Below, piece after piece: positions 1-5,110 of a stretch of 5,110 nucleotides of DNA. Every line of letters begins with the position of its first letter. The first letter of the stretch is position 1. Source of the DNA: Burkholderiales bacterium. Lineage in GTDB: Bacteria > Pseudomonadota > Gammaproteobacteria > Burkholderiales > Burkholderiaceae. The stretch lies in assembly GCA_903643055.1 (NCBI GenBank), contig CAHJWV010000042.1, positions 1 to 5,110 of the forward strand. Reading direction: 5' to 3'. The notes under the pieces are model-generated. The model was not told the DNA's origin. It was given only the letters and a program-made list of their open reading frames with translations, and searched no databases. The position numbers were made by a program, and so were the translations under genes.

Positions 1-868
1 TCAGCGTCAGCATCATGAAAATGAACGCCTGCAGCGTGATCACGAGAATGTGGAACAGGGTCCAGACGGTACCTGCCACAACATGCCCAATCCCCAGCCA
101 GAACCCACCTGCCAAAGGATTGAACTGCCAAGCCCACACGCCGCCCATCAAGGCGATGAGCATGAACACCAGTTCGCCGGCAAACATGTTGCCGAACAGC
201 CGCATCCCGTGCGAAACCGTCTTGGCGGTGAACTCGATCAGCTGCATCAGCAGGTTCACCGGATAAAGAAACCACTTGTCGCCAAACGGCGCAGCCACCA
301 GCTCATGCGCCCAACCGCCAGCGCCCTTGATCTTGACGTTATAGAAGAGGCAGATCAGCAACACGCTGGTCGATAGGCCGAGCGTGGTCGACAGGTCGGC
401 CGTCGGCACCACGCGCATGTATTCCTTGAAGCCGATCGCCGGGGCCACGCCATGCCAGAGGCTCGGAATGAAGTCGACCGGCAGCATGTCCATCGCGTTC
501 ATCAGGAAGATCCAGACGAACACCGTCAAGGCGAGCGGCGAAATGAGCTTGCGGCTCTTCTCGTTGTGGATCACGCCCTTGGCTTGGTTCTCGACCATCT
601 CGGCCAGGATTTCGACCGCAGCCTGAACGCGGCCCGGCACACCGGCGGTAGCGCTGCGCGCCACGCGCCACAACAGGAAGCAGCCCAGCGCACCCAGGAG
701 CACCGAATAGAAAACGGAATCCAGATTGAACAGGCTGAAGTCAACGATGGTTGACTGCTTGACGCTCTGAAACGAAAAGTCCTTTTGCAGATGCTGCAAA
801 TGGTGTTGGATGTACTCGCTGGCTCCAGGGCCAGATGCACTGTGAGCAGTGTTCGCTTCGGCAGACAT
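1..868 (-). CDS. atpB: F1Fo ATP synthase subunit a (AtpB), C-terminus cut by window edge
   Basis: This is the integral membrane subunit a of the Fo proton channel. It forms the proton half-channels next to the c-ring in the inner membrane. The reading frame starts at the ATG at 868 and stays open for 289 codons to the left edge, so only about the last ten residues should be missing. The diagnostic segment MRLFGNMFAGEL holds the essential arginine (R223, equivalent to E. coli R210) and E232 (E. coli E219). The final helix FHILVITLQAFIFM carries H273 and Q280 (E. coli H245 and Q252). Hydrophobic helices are visible near residues 52-68, 112-130, 160-176, 200-218, 232-245 and 262-289. The N-terminus with SEYIQHHLQHLQ is typical of beta-proteobacterial AtpB. 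Compared with E. coli there are about 15 extra residues between the GEL motif and the last helix, around WAWQFNPLAGGFW. The start lies 6 bp after the atpI stop, so the two are co-transcribed. The Shine-Dalgarno sequence is weak (a GAGAG too far upstream), and translation may be coupled to atpI. Confidence 0.97.
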   Translation of the reverse strand, partial: MSAEANTAHSASGPGASEYIQHHLQHLQKDFSFQSVKQSTIVDFSLFNLDSVFYSVLLGALGCFLLWRVARSATAGVPGRVQAAVEILAEMVENQAKGVIHNEKSRKLISPLALTVFVWIFLMNAMDMLPVDFIPSLWHGVAPAIGFKEYMRVVPTADLSTTLGLSTSVLLICLFYNVKIKGAGGWAHELVAAPFGDKWFLYPVNLLMQLIEFTAKTVSHGMRLFGNMFAGELVFMLIALMGGVWAWQFNPLAGGFWLGIGHVVAGTVWTLFHILVITLQAFIFMMLTL

Positions 869-874
869 GTCGAA

Positions 875-1372
875 TCAGACTCTCGTAGTTTGTATCTCTG
901 TCACCACCGGCGGCCCGCGTTTCTTATGAAGCAGAACCAGCCAGCTCGCCTTTGTGCTCACGATCATTCCTGCCAGCAAGGCCAGCCAGTTCACATCGTG
1001 TGCTGCCACCGCAACCGCCACCAACATGGCGACTGCGACAGCGATCTTTACCAACTCCCAGAACATGAATCCCACAGCGGCTGCTGCCGGATTCGTTGCT
1101 CTCTTTGTCATTCCCCTGGCCATCAACGCACCAGGAACTACCACTGCGGCAACGCCATACAGCGCTGACCAAGTCGATGCATCGGAGCGTGTGACGCCCC
1201 AAACAACCAAGATGCATAACAAGCCCATCAGTGCCTGCATCGCGACGACACGCCAGGGCGAGACCATCGGGAGCTTGGCTTTCAAGACCTTAGCTTCGTC
1301 GGAGGTGAGCGTCTTGAAAGGTGCTTCTTCCGCCTCATCTGAGCCCAGGGCACGGCCGTCTGTGTTGGTCAT
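875..1372 (-). CDS. atpI: ATP synthase subunit I (AtpI), c-ring assembly factor
   Basis: This small membrane protein is encoded first in the atp operon. In the family it helps assembly or stability of the c-ring and is not part of the finished enzyme. I chose the ATG at 1372 (165 residues). A TTG at 1384 would add four residues but would leave only about 19 nt after the predicted transcription start, and neither start has a clear Shine-Dalgarno sequence. A polar N-terminus of about 35 residues is followed by four hydrophobic helices near residues 42-61, 68-88, 99-124 and 128-149. The GFMFWELVKI segment (E106, K109) matches the conserved Glu/Lys-bearing helix of AtpI proteins. The tail is basic and hydrophilic. 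The identification rests on the membrane layout, this motif and the position directly upstream of atpB. AtpI sequences diverge strongly, so the primary sequence alone is weaker evidence than for atpB. The stop codon is 6 bp before the atpB start. Confidence 0.9.
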   Translation of the reverse strand: MTNTDGRALGSDEAEEAPFKTLTSDEAKVLKAKLPMVSPWRVVAMQALMGLLCILVVWGVTRSDASTWSALYGVAAVVVPGALMARGMTKRATNPAAAAVGFMFWELVKIAVAVAMLVAVAVAAHDVNWLALLAGMIVSTKASWLVLLHKKRGPPVVTEIQTTRV

Positions 1373-1409
1373 GTCTTGGTTCAAAGGGCGTTTTCAGCTG
1401 AGCCGCGGG

Positions 1410-1442
1410 ATTATATACGTGGAAACCCAGCAGTCCTGTCTA
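1410..1442 (-). promoter_or_regulatory. Putative sigma-70 promoter of the atp operon
   Basis: On the minus strand there is a perfect TATAAT (1415 down to 1410) within TATATAAT, 37 bp before the atpI ATG. Transcription would start near 1403, giving a leader of about 30 nt. The -35 element is poor. The best hexamer is TAGACA at 1442-1437, which sits 19 bp from TATATA or 21 bp from TATAAT, longer than the ideal 17. The -10 call is well supported by sequence; the -35 is uncertain, so an activator may compensate. Confidence 0.55.
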
Positions 1443-1470
1443 GACATGCACCATCACTTCATGTCGGTGC
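1443..1470. repeat. Overlapping inverted repeats upstream of the atp promoter
   Basis: GACATG at 1443-1448 is the perfect inverse of CATGTC at 1460-1465, with 11 bases between. A second pair, GCACC (1448-1452) and GGTGC (1466-1470), overlaps the first. The pairs interleave, so they cannot form one simple hairpin. They lie just upstream of the poor -35 of the atp promoter, where an activator site would be expected. No known operator consensus is recognised, and arms of five or six bases can occur by chance. Confidence 0.3.
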
Positions 1471-1476
1471 GATGCG

Positions 1477-1491
1477 GCCCCGGATCGGGGC
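1477..1491. repeat. Short GC hairpin downstream of the lactonase gene
   Basis: GCCCCG (1477-1482) and CGGGGC (1486-1491) form a perfect 6-bp GC stem with a GAT loop, about 41 bp beyond the stop codon of the sugar lactonase gene. It is well placed to end that transcript, but on the minus strand it is not followed by a T tract. It therefore does not meet the usual standard for an intrinsic terminator. Confidence 0.3.
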
Positions 1492-1531
1492 GGCGATTCT
1501 CGTCGCGCTAGCACTCGGGTTGGCGCCAGAG

Positions 1532-2440
1532 TCAGCCGTAGATATTGGCGGGCAAGCCAGCCACGTCGACCTGCAGCGTCAGCACGTGCCCGGCCCAGGG
1601 CTGTTGCGCCGACTCTTCCTGCGGACGCTTCTCGCGCGAGGTGGTGATGTAAAGCGTCTTCAGGTCAGCGCCACCGAAGCAAGGCATGGTCGCGCAACGC
1701 ACCGGCAAGCGGACCTCGCGCAGCACTTCGCCTTGCTGCGAAAGACGCAGCAGGCGTTGGCCTTCGAACATCGCAACCCAGTACGCGCCTTCGGCATCGA
1801 CCGCCGCGCCGTCGGGCCGGCCCCCATAGGTCTGCAGATCCTGATCGACTTGCTTCAAAGGGAAGCTGGTGAACACGCGGCGGTTCGCGATGCTGCCGCT
1901 TGCAGCCTCGAAGTCAAAGGCATAGATAGTGTGGGCCTTGGTATCGCTCAAGTACATCGTGCGCGAATCAGGGCTCCAGCCCAGGCCATTGCAGACCGTC
2001 AACCCATCGCTCATGCGAACCAATGAACCCGCGGCATAACGATGCAAAGACGCGAGTGCCGGATCGCGCGGTTCATAGATCGTGCCGGCCCAGAAGCGGC
2101 CTTGCGGATCACACTTGCCATCATTGAAGCGCTCGGTCTTCGGATCGTACGGCGGCGCGGCCAGCGCGGTGCGTTGGCCTGTTCGCGAGTCGAAGCGCCA
2201 CAAGCCATCGCGCATGGCGATCAGCAGGCCGCCATCGGCCATCGGCGCGATGCTGGCGACATCGGTTTCGAACGACCAGCGGTCATGGTGCTTCGAAACC
2301 GGATCGAAGCGGTTCAGCGCATGGCCTGGAATGTCGCACCAGTAAAGCACTTGCTCGGTGGGGTGCCACAGCGGCGATTCGCCCAATACGGAGGCCGGCG
2401 CATCGATCGGCGCGATGCGCTCATTCGTCAGGTCAGTCAT
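1532..2440 (-). CDS. SMP-30/gluconolactonase family sugar lactonase
   Basis: This is a predicted cytoplasmic six-bladed beta-propeller lactonase, which hydrolyses an aldono-1,4- or 1,5-lactone to the free sugar acid using a divalent metal ion. With the ATG at 2440 it is 302 residues, normal for the family. The metal ligands known from SMP-30 can be matched: E21 in LGESPLW, N151 in VCNGLGWSPD and D210 in GRPDGAAVD. R104 and N106 of ERFNDGKCD match the substrate-contacting Arg and Asn. No signal peptide is seen. A GTG at 2443 would add one residue. The start overlaps the TGA of the epimerase gene by one base (four with GTG), and no good Shine-Dalgarno sequence precedes it, so translation is probably coupled. 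The partner epimerase suggests a sugar-oxidation pathway, for example of galactose, arabinose or a similar aldose. The exact substrate (gluconolactone, arabinolactone, galactonolactone) cannot be told from sequence alone. Confidence 0.92.
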   Translation of the reverse strand: MTDLTNERIAPIDAPASVLGESPLWHPTEQVLYWCDIPGHALNRFDPVSKHHDRWSFETDVASIAPMADGGLLIAMRDGLWRFDSRTGQRTALAAPPYDPKTERFNDGKCDPQGRFWAGTIYEPRDPALASLHRYAAGSLVRMSDGLTVCNGLGWSPDSRTMYLSDTKAHTIYAFDFEAASGSIANRRVFTSFPLKQVDQDLQTYGGRPDGAAVDAEGAYWVAMFEGQRLLRLSQQGEVLREVRLPVRCATMPCFGGADLKTLYITTSREKRPQEESAQQPWAGHVLTLQVDVAGLPANIYG

Positions 2441-3300
2441 CACACAGCCGCCACGTCGATCTTCATCCAGCCTTCGGTCGACTCGCCGGCCGCTACCGTG
2501 CGAACGCCGTTCGCCGCCGGGTCGGCCATGTGCAAAGCGTCGCTGACATGGCTGACCGGCTCGACACAGAAATACGGCTTCGTGGGCGGCGTATAGACCA
2601 CGAGGTGCTTCAGCGACGAGGTCAGCTGCAACGAGAACTTCGCGTCGGTGATCTTCGCCAGGCCCTTCCAGCCATCGAAGCAGTGATCGAAATCGAGCTG
2701 GGCCACATCCCCATCGATGCCCGCTTGCGGAAGCTTGCGCACCGGCAACTGTGTTTCGTCGGATTCCCAGCGCTCGCTCAACTCGATCGACAGATGGCTG
2801 CCTTCGCGCTTCGGGAAATAAGGATGCCAGCCCAGCCCGAACGGCTGCTCAAAGTCGGCCAGGTTCGTCAGCACCAGGCGCACGCCCAGTTGCTGCGGCG
2901 TCAACGTGAAATGCTGGTGGGCCTCGAACGGAAACGGCCAATGTTCATCGGGGGTGTGGCGATAACGCAGCACCAACTCGCTCTCGCTCGATGATGCGAC
3001 CTCCCAGGCGCGCAACCACGCAACACCGTGCACCGAATGCGGGTTGTCGTCGAAGTTCTTCACCGTCGTGTAGTCCTGGCCCTTCCAATGAAAGCGGCGA
3101 TACCCCAAGCGGTTGGAATAAGGAATCATCGGGAAGCTGCTGCTCAGGCGCGAGGTCGCGAGCTGTGCCGGCTCGGTCGAGCGCATCAGGGGTTCGGTGC
3201 CATGCCACAGGCCGGCGATGGAGCCTCCCAAGTCGGGCCGCACGGCCAGGCGCAGCGCGCCTGCACGAAGTTCAAAGATGGAGATCGACGTTTCGCTCAT
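2440..3300 (-). CDS. Aldose 1-epimerase (mutarotase) family protein
   Basis: This enzyme interconverts alpha and beta anomers of an aldose, supplying the anomer that the next enzyme uses. It is 286 residues with no signal peptide, so it is expected in the cytoplasm. The galactose mutarotase catalytic set is present: H91 in SVHGVAW, H159 in GLGWHPYF (general acid) and E247 in CVEPVSH (general base). N63-R64 in IPYSNRLG matches the substrate-binding Asn-Arg. The length is shorter than that of E. coli GalM (about 346 residues) and fits the compact GalM-like branch often found beside sugar dehydrogenases or lactonases. The ATG at 3300 is preceded by AGGA (3308-3305 on the minus strand), four bases away. 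The stop codon overlaps the start of the lactonase gene, giving a two-gene unit. The family is certain; the preferred sugar is unknown. Confidence 0.93.
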   Translation of the reverse strand: MSETSISIFELRAGALRLAVRPDLGGSIAGLWHGTEPLMRSTEPAQLATSRLSSSFPMIPYSNRLGYRRFHWKGQDYTTVKNFDDNPHSVHGVAWLRAWEVASSSESELVLRYRHTPDEHWPFPFEAHQHFTLTPQQLGVRLVLTNLADFEQPFGLGWHPYFPKREGSHLSIELSERWESDETQLPVRKLPQAGIDGDVAQLDFDHCFDGWKGLAKITDAKFSLQLTSSLKHLVVYTPPTKPYFCVEPVSHVSDALHMADPAANGVRTVAAGESTEGWMKIDVAAV

Positions 3301-3469
3301 GGAATCCTGGCAAATAAGGTGAGATGAAATCTGCGGGCGATCCTACTGTGTTCAGGCGGCCATCTCGGTCGTCGGCCGCAGGCGCACCCGCCATCGAGCG
3401 CGACATCAGAAGCAGCTGACAACCAAGCCACTCACGCATGCCAGGCCAAACCATCGACGCTTGCGGGGA
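3301..3469. other. Gene-free gap between acetyltransferase and epimerase genes
   Basis: These 169 bp should contain the 3' end of the acetyltransferase transcript and the start region of the epimerase-lactonase unit. I see the epimerase ribosome site (AGGA near 3305-3308) and one hairpin (3356-3379, listed separately). No convincing -35/-10 pair stands out: TAGGAT (rc of 3340-3345) is the best -10-like word, but it lacks a -35. A 60-codon minus-strand frame across this gap has no family resemblance. Confidence 0.5.
3356..3379. repeat. Perfect 6-bp GC inverted repeat, possible hairpin
   Basis: GCGGCC (3356-3361) and GGCCGC (3374-3379) pair perfectly around a 12-base loop. The element lies about 90 bp beyond the acetyltransferase stop codon and about 55 bp before the epimerase start. 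It lacks a following T tract on either strand, so it could be a factor-assisted termination structure, an operator, or chance in GC-rich DNA. Confidence 0.3.
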
Positions 3470-3961
3470 TCAACCGAGATCGGCCTTCAGGTAATGCGCG
3501 CCGGGGATCGGGTTGTAGTAATACGGTGGAATGGTCTCGAAGCCCAGCGTGGCATAGAGGCCACGCGCGGACTCCATGTCGTCCAGCGTATCGAGCAACA
3601 TCGCCGAGTAACCTGCGCGTCGAGCGTCATCCAGCAGGCGTTGTGCCATCAGCCGGCCCAGGCCGAAGCGGCGAAACGCCGGCCTCACATAAAGGCGCTT
3701 CATCTCACAGGCGTTCGCCACATCGGCATCGGGCATTGGCCGAAAGGCGCAACAGCCTGCCACCTCGCCATCGATCATCGACAACAACAACTGGCCGTCG
3801 GGATGCCCGTATTCGCCTGGCAGCGAATCGAGTTCGTTTTCGAAATCCTGAAAGCCGAGGTCAATGCCCAGGCTCTGCGCGTACTCACGAAAGATCAAAC
3901 GCGCGGCCTCGATCAGCTCATCGGTATCCGGCGTCAACAGTTTGATTTCAGGGGTGTCCAT
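3470..3961 (-). CDS. GNAT family N-acetyltransferase
   Basis: This is a predicted cytoplasmic acetyl-CoA-dependent N-acyltransferase of 163 residues, a typical length for a single GNAT domain. Motif A is clear at residues 88-118: the strand MKRLYVRP is followed by the pyrophosphate-binding loop FRRFGLGRL (R97, R98, G100, G102) and the helix that follows it. Motif B follows near 130-145 (SARGLYATLGF). The end, IPPYYYNPIPGAHYLKADL, resembles a widespread bacterial GNAT subgroup whose acceptors are mostly unknown. The region EVAGCCAFRP (66-75) forms the central strand before motif A. The substrate cannot be predicted. The ATG at 3961 has no clear Shine-Dalgarno sequence (only AGAAA nearby). It is a single gene, divergent from the polysaccharide export gene and 169 bp from the epimerase gene, so a shared function with either is not implied. 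Confidence 0.92.
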   Translation of the reverse strand: MDTPEIKLLTPDTDELIEAARLIFREYAQSLGIDLGFQDFENELDSLPGEYGHPDGQLLLSMIDGEVAGCCAFRPMPDADVANACEMKRLYVRPAFRRFGLGRLMAQRLLDDARRAGYSAMLLDTLDDMESARGLYATLGFETIPPYYYNPIPGAHYLKADLG

Positions 3962-4215
3962 GCGATGTTTCTAAGGCACGAAGCCGCGGCCCATGGCGAC
4001 GGGTCACAACGGCAAACAGATCACGGTGATGCACATGGCCCGTGGCCCGGTTTCGAACAGCTCATGGACATCTCGAAGACGCAAAGATAACCCGGAGCCG
4101 CCACCCCTGCCCGCTGGCCCCACCGCGAACAGATTCATGCCGCGTCAGGCCCCACCCATTGCTCGAAGGCCTGCACTGCGGAATTCTGTTTCAAGACGCT
4201 TCCGCTACCATTGCG

Positions 4216-4241
4216 GGCTGCCCGTCAGGCACCTCTTTTTT
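4216..4241 (+). terminator. Terminator-like hairpin plus T6 in the leader of the export gene
   Basis: TGCC (4219-4222) and GGCA (4228-4231) pair around a CGTCA loop. The stem extends through GG (4216-4217) with CC (4232-4233) if C4218 is bulged. Two bases after the stem come C and then six T residues (4236-4241). The shape is that of a weak intrinsic terminator on the plus strand, 74 bp before the start codon of the polysaccharide export gene. No plus-strand gene lies upstream, so if real it would act on the leader of that gene, as an attenuator. The stem is short, so confidence is low. Confidence 0.35.
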
Positions 4242-4251
4242 GCTGGCGCGT

Positions 4252-4269
4252 TCGACCGATGTAGGTCGA
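4252..4269. repeat. Perfect 6-6-6 inverted repeat upstream of the export gene
   Basis: TCGACC (4252-4257) and GGTCGA (4264-4269) are perfect inverses separated by six bases. It can be read as an RNA hairpin in the leader or as a two-fold DNA site for a dimeric regulator, with half-site centres 12 bp apart. It does not match the CRP or FNR consensus. It lies 45 bp before the start codon. Confidence 0.4.
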
Positions 4270-4280
4270 CCCGTCTTGCC

Positions 4281-4295
4281 GGCCGCACCGCGGCC
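4281..4295. repeat. GC-only hairpin just before the export gene start
   Basis: GGCCGC (4281-4286) and GCGGCC (4290-4295) form a perfect 6-bp stem with an ACC loop, followed by TTTC. It ends 19 bp before the ATG at 4315, next to the poor ribosome site (ACGAG near 4300). A stable stem here could affect ribosome access, or be a weak stop signal with a three-T tract. Confidence 0.4.
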
Positions 4296-4314
4296 TTTCA
4301 CGAGCCCGTTCCGC

Positions 4315-5110
4315 ATGAACTTGTTCTGCTTGCGTTTATCGCAGCGCGTCAGCGCCTTCTCCCTCGCCGCCTCCCTCCCGGTTTTCTTATCGCTCGGCCT
4401 GGCTTCGGCGCATGCTGCCGACGACCCGCTCAACAGCGGCACCTTCAGCGCGCCGGTCTATTCGCCCGCGGCCTCTGCCAGCGGTGTCAGTGGCTCCAAC
4501 ACCGGCAATGCCAACGGTGCGGCAGGCAACAACAATCCGCATCAGGGTGATTACTCCGGAGCACCGGGAACACGACGAGGCGATAACGATGAGCTCGCAC
4601 GCCGCACCGAGCTGCCAGCGGCCAAGCCGAGCGAATACCAGAAGTTCGTCGAAGCCGCGACGGGCCGCCAGTTGCCGGTGTTCGGGTCGAGCTTCTTCGC
4701 CGATGCCACCAAAGGCTTCGCGACCGTCGACAACCTGCCGGTCTCGGGCGACTACACCGTTGGCCCGGGAGACGAGATCACGGTGCGCGCCTGGGGCGCG
4801 ATCGACATCGACTACCGCACGACAGTCGATCGCAATGGCCAGGTCAACCTGCCCAAGGTGGGCAGCTTCACGGTCGCAGGCACGAAGGCGTCCGAGCTGG
4901 AGAAGCAACTGCGTGCACAGATCGGCCGGCTGTATACGAACTTCAACCTGAGTGTCTCGCTCGGCCAATTGCGCGGCGTGAAGGTCTTTGTCGTCGGACC
5001 CGCGCGGCTGCCTGGCGTCTACACCGTGTCGAGCCAGGCGACCTTGCTGTCGGCCGTGGTCGCTGCCGGCGGCCCCGGCCCGAATGGATCGATGCGCAAG
5101 GTGCTGCTGC
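4315..5110 (+). CDS. Polysaccharide export protein (Poly_export/SLBB), C-terminus cut by window edge
   Basis: The first 265 residues are present. The family (Wza-like outer-membrane polysaccharide export proteins) forms the channel through which capsule or exopolysaccharide leaves the cell. Residues 1-34 look like a signal peptide, with a hydrophobic core and an AHA-A signal peptidase I site (A32, A34). No lipobox cysteine is seen, unlike Wza. Residues 38-100 are a low-complexity Gly/Asn/Ser/Ala-rich linker. The Poly_export domain spans about 144-217, starting with GDYTVGPGDEITVRAWG and continuing through VDRNGQVNLPKVG and the NFNLSVSLG strand. The first SLBB domain begins about 221 with KVFVVGPARLPGVYTVSS and runs into ATLLSAVVAAGGP. 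The start at 4315 is set by the signal peptide, although the ribosome site is weak. It is probably the first gene of an export or biosynthesis operon running to the right. Family assignment is firm; the polymer is unknown. Confidence 0.93.
   Translation, partial: MNLFCLRLSQRVSAFSLAASLPVFLSLGLASAHAADDPLNSGTFSAPVYSPAASASGVSGSNTGNANGAAGNNNPHQGDYSGAPGTRRGDNDELARRTELPAAKPSEYQKFVEAATGRQLPVFGSSFFADATKGFATVDNLPVSGDYTVGPGDEITVRAWGAIDIDYRTTVDRNGQVNLPKVGSFTVAGTKASELEKQLRAQIGRLYTNFNLSVSLGQLRGVKVFVVGPARLPGVYTVSSQATLLSAVVAAGGPGPNGSMRKVLL

Larger units (their letters stand above)
3962..4314. other. Divergent intergenic region (353 bp)
   Basis: This stretch separates the acetyltransferase gene (minus) from the polysaccharide export gene (plus) and must hold the promoters for both. 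No open frame in it resembles a protein family, and no tRNA or known riboswitch is recognised. Promoter words are weak. The best plus-strand pair is TTGCTC then AATTCT with a 17-bp spacer (about 4160-4188), matching consensus at only three of six bases each. The right end (4216-4295) is unusual because it carries three consecutive inverted repeats, listed separately. Confidence 0.5.

Noticed and set aside
954..1511. 185-codon plus-strand frame opposite atpI
   Set aside because: The opposite strand encodes a four-helix AtpI directly before atpB. This frame is an antisense shadow, even though it looks hydrophobic in places.
1376..2026. 216-codon plus-strand frame opposite the lactonase gene
   Set aside because: The minus strand encodes a lactonase with all expected metal-binding residues. 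The plus frame has no family features and is a shadow.
3272..3454. 60-codon minus-strand frame across the acetyltransferase-epimerase gap
   Set aside because: It overlaps the start of the epimerase gene, has no recognisable domain and lacks a ribosome site; probably a chance frame in GC-rich DNA.
4227..4244. Sigma-54 promoter look-alike: AGGCAC followed by TTTGCT upstream of the export gene
   Set aside because: The GG and GC elements are 14 bases apart instead of the required 12. Sigma-54 is strict about this spacing, and the stretch is better explained as a stem plus T tract.
4315..4332. Cys5 of the export protein as a lipoprotein lipobox
   Set aside because: It comes before the hydrophobic core, is preceded by NLF rather than a lipobox, and is too near the N-terminus. 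The AHA-A site after the core is the better cleavage site.
4191..4442. Lys/Arg-rich 83-codon minus-strand frame over the export gene leader and signal peptide
   Set aside because: Its basic composition comes from reading the T-rich leader and the signal-peptide codons backwards; there is no start signal or domain.
4387..4968. 193-codon minus-strand frame opposite the export gene
   Set aside because: It is antisense to a clear Poly_export/SLBB gene, and its Arg/Ala/Gly/Val-rich translation looks like a shadow of GC-biased codons.

Overview
The base composition is GC-rich and the proteins look beta-proteobacterial, most like the order Burkholderiales (Rubrivivax, Leptothrix or Roseateles-type relatives). 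The main reasons are the AtpI-AtpB order and the form of the AtpB N-terminus, together with an SLBB-type polysaccharide export protein of a kind common in that group. This placement rests on recognising families, not on a database search.

Layout. Positions 1-1372 (minus strand) hold the first two genes of the F1Fo ATP synthase operon, atpI then atpB. AtpB runs off the left edge and lacks only its last residues. A gene-free gap of about 160 bp (1373-1531) contains a perfect TATAAT box facing atpI. Positions 1532-3300 (minus strand) carry a translationally coupled pair: an aldose 1-epimerase (mutarotase) followed by an SMP-30/gluconolactonase-type sugar lactonase. Positions 3470-3961 (minus strand) encode a GNAT-family N-acetyltransferase. 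A divergent gap of 353 bp (3962-4314) follows. The last gene (4315 to the right edge, plus strand) is the N-terminal 265 residues of an exported polysaccharide export protein (Poly_export plus SLBB domains), probably the first gene of a capsule or exopolysaccharide operon that continues outside the window.

How they fit together. The epimerase and lactonase fit the two flanking steps of an oxidative sugar pathway: anomer interconversion, then (after a dehydrogenase not present here) hydrolysis of the aldonolactone. The atp genes and the polysaccharide gene are separate units. I see no IS element, CRISPR array, tRNA or rRNA, and no clearly new system. The least explained sequence is the leader of the polysaccharide export gene, where three short inverted repeats, one followed by six T residues, lie within 80 bp just upstream of the start codon.
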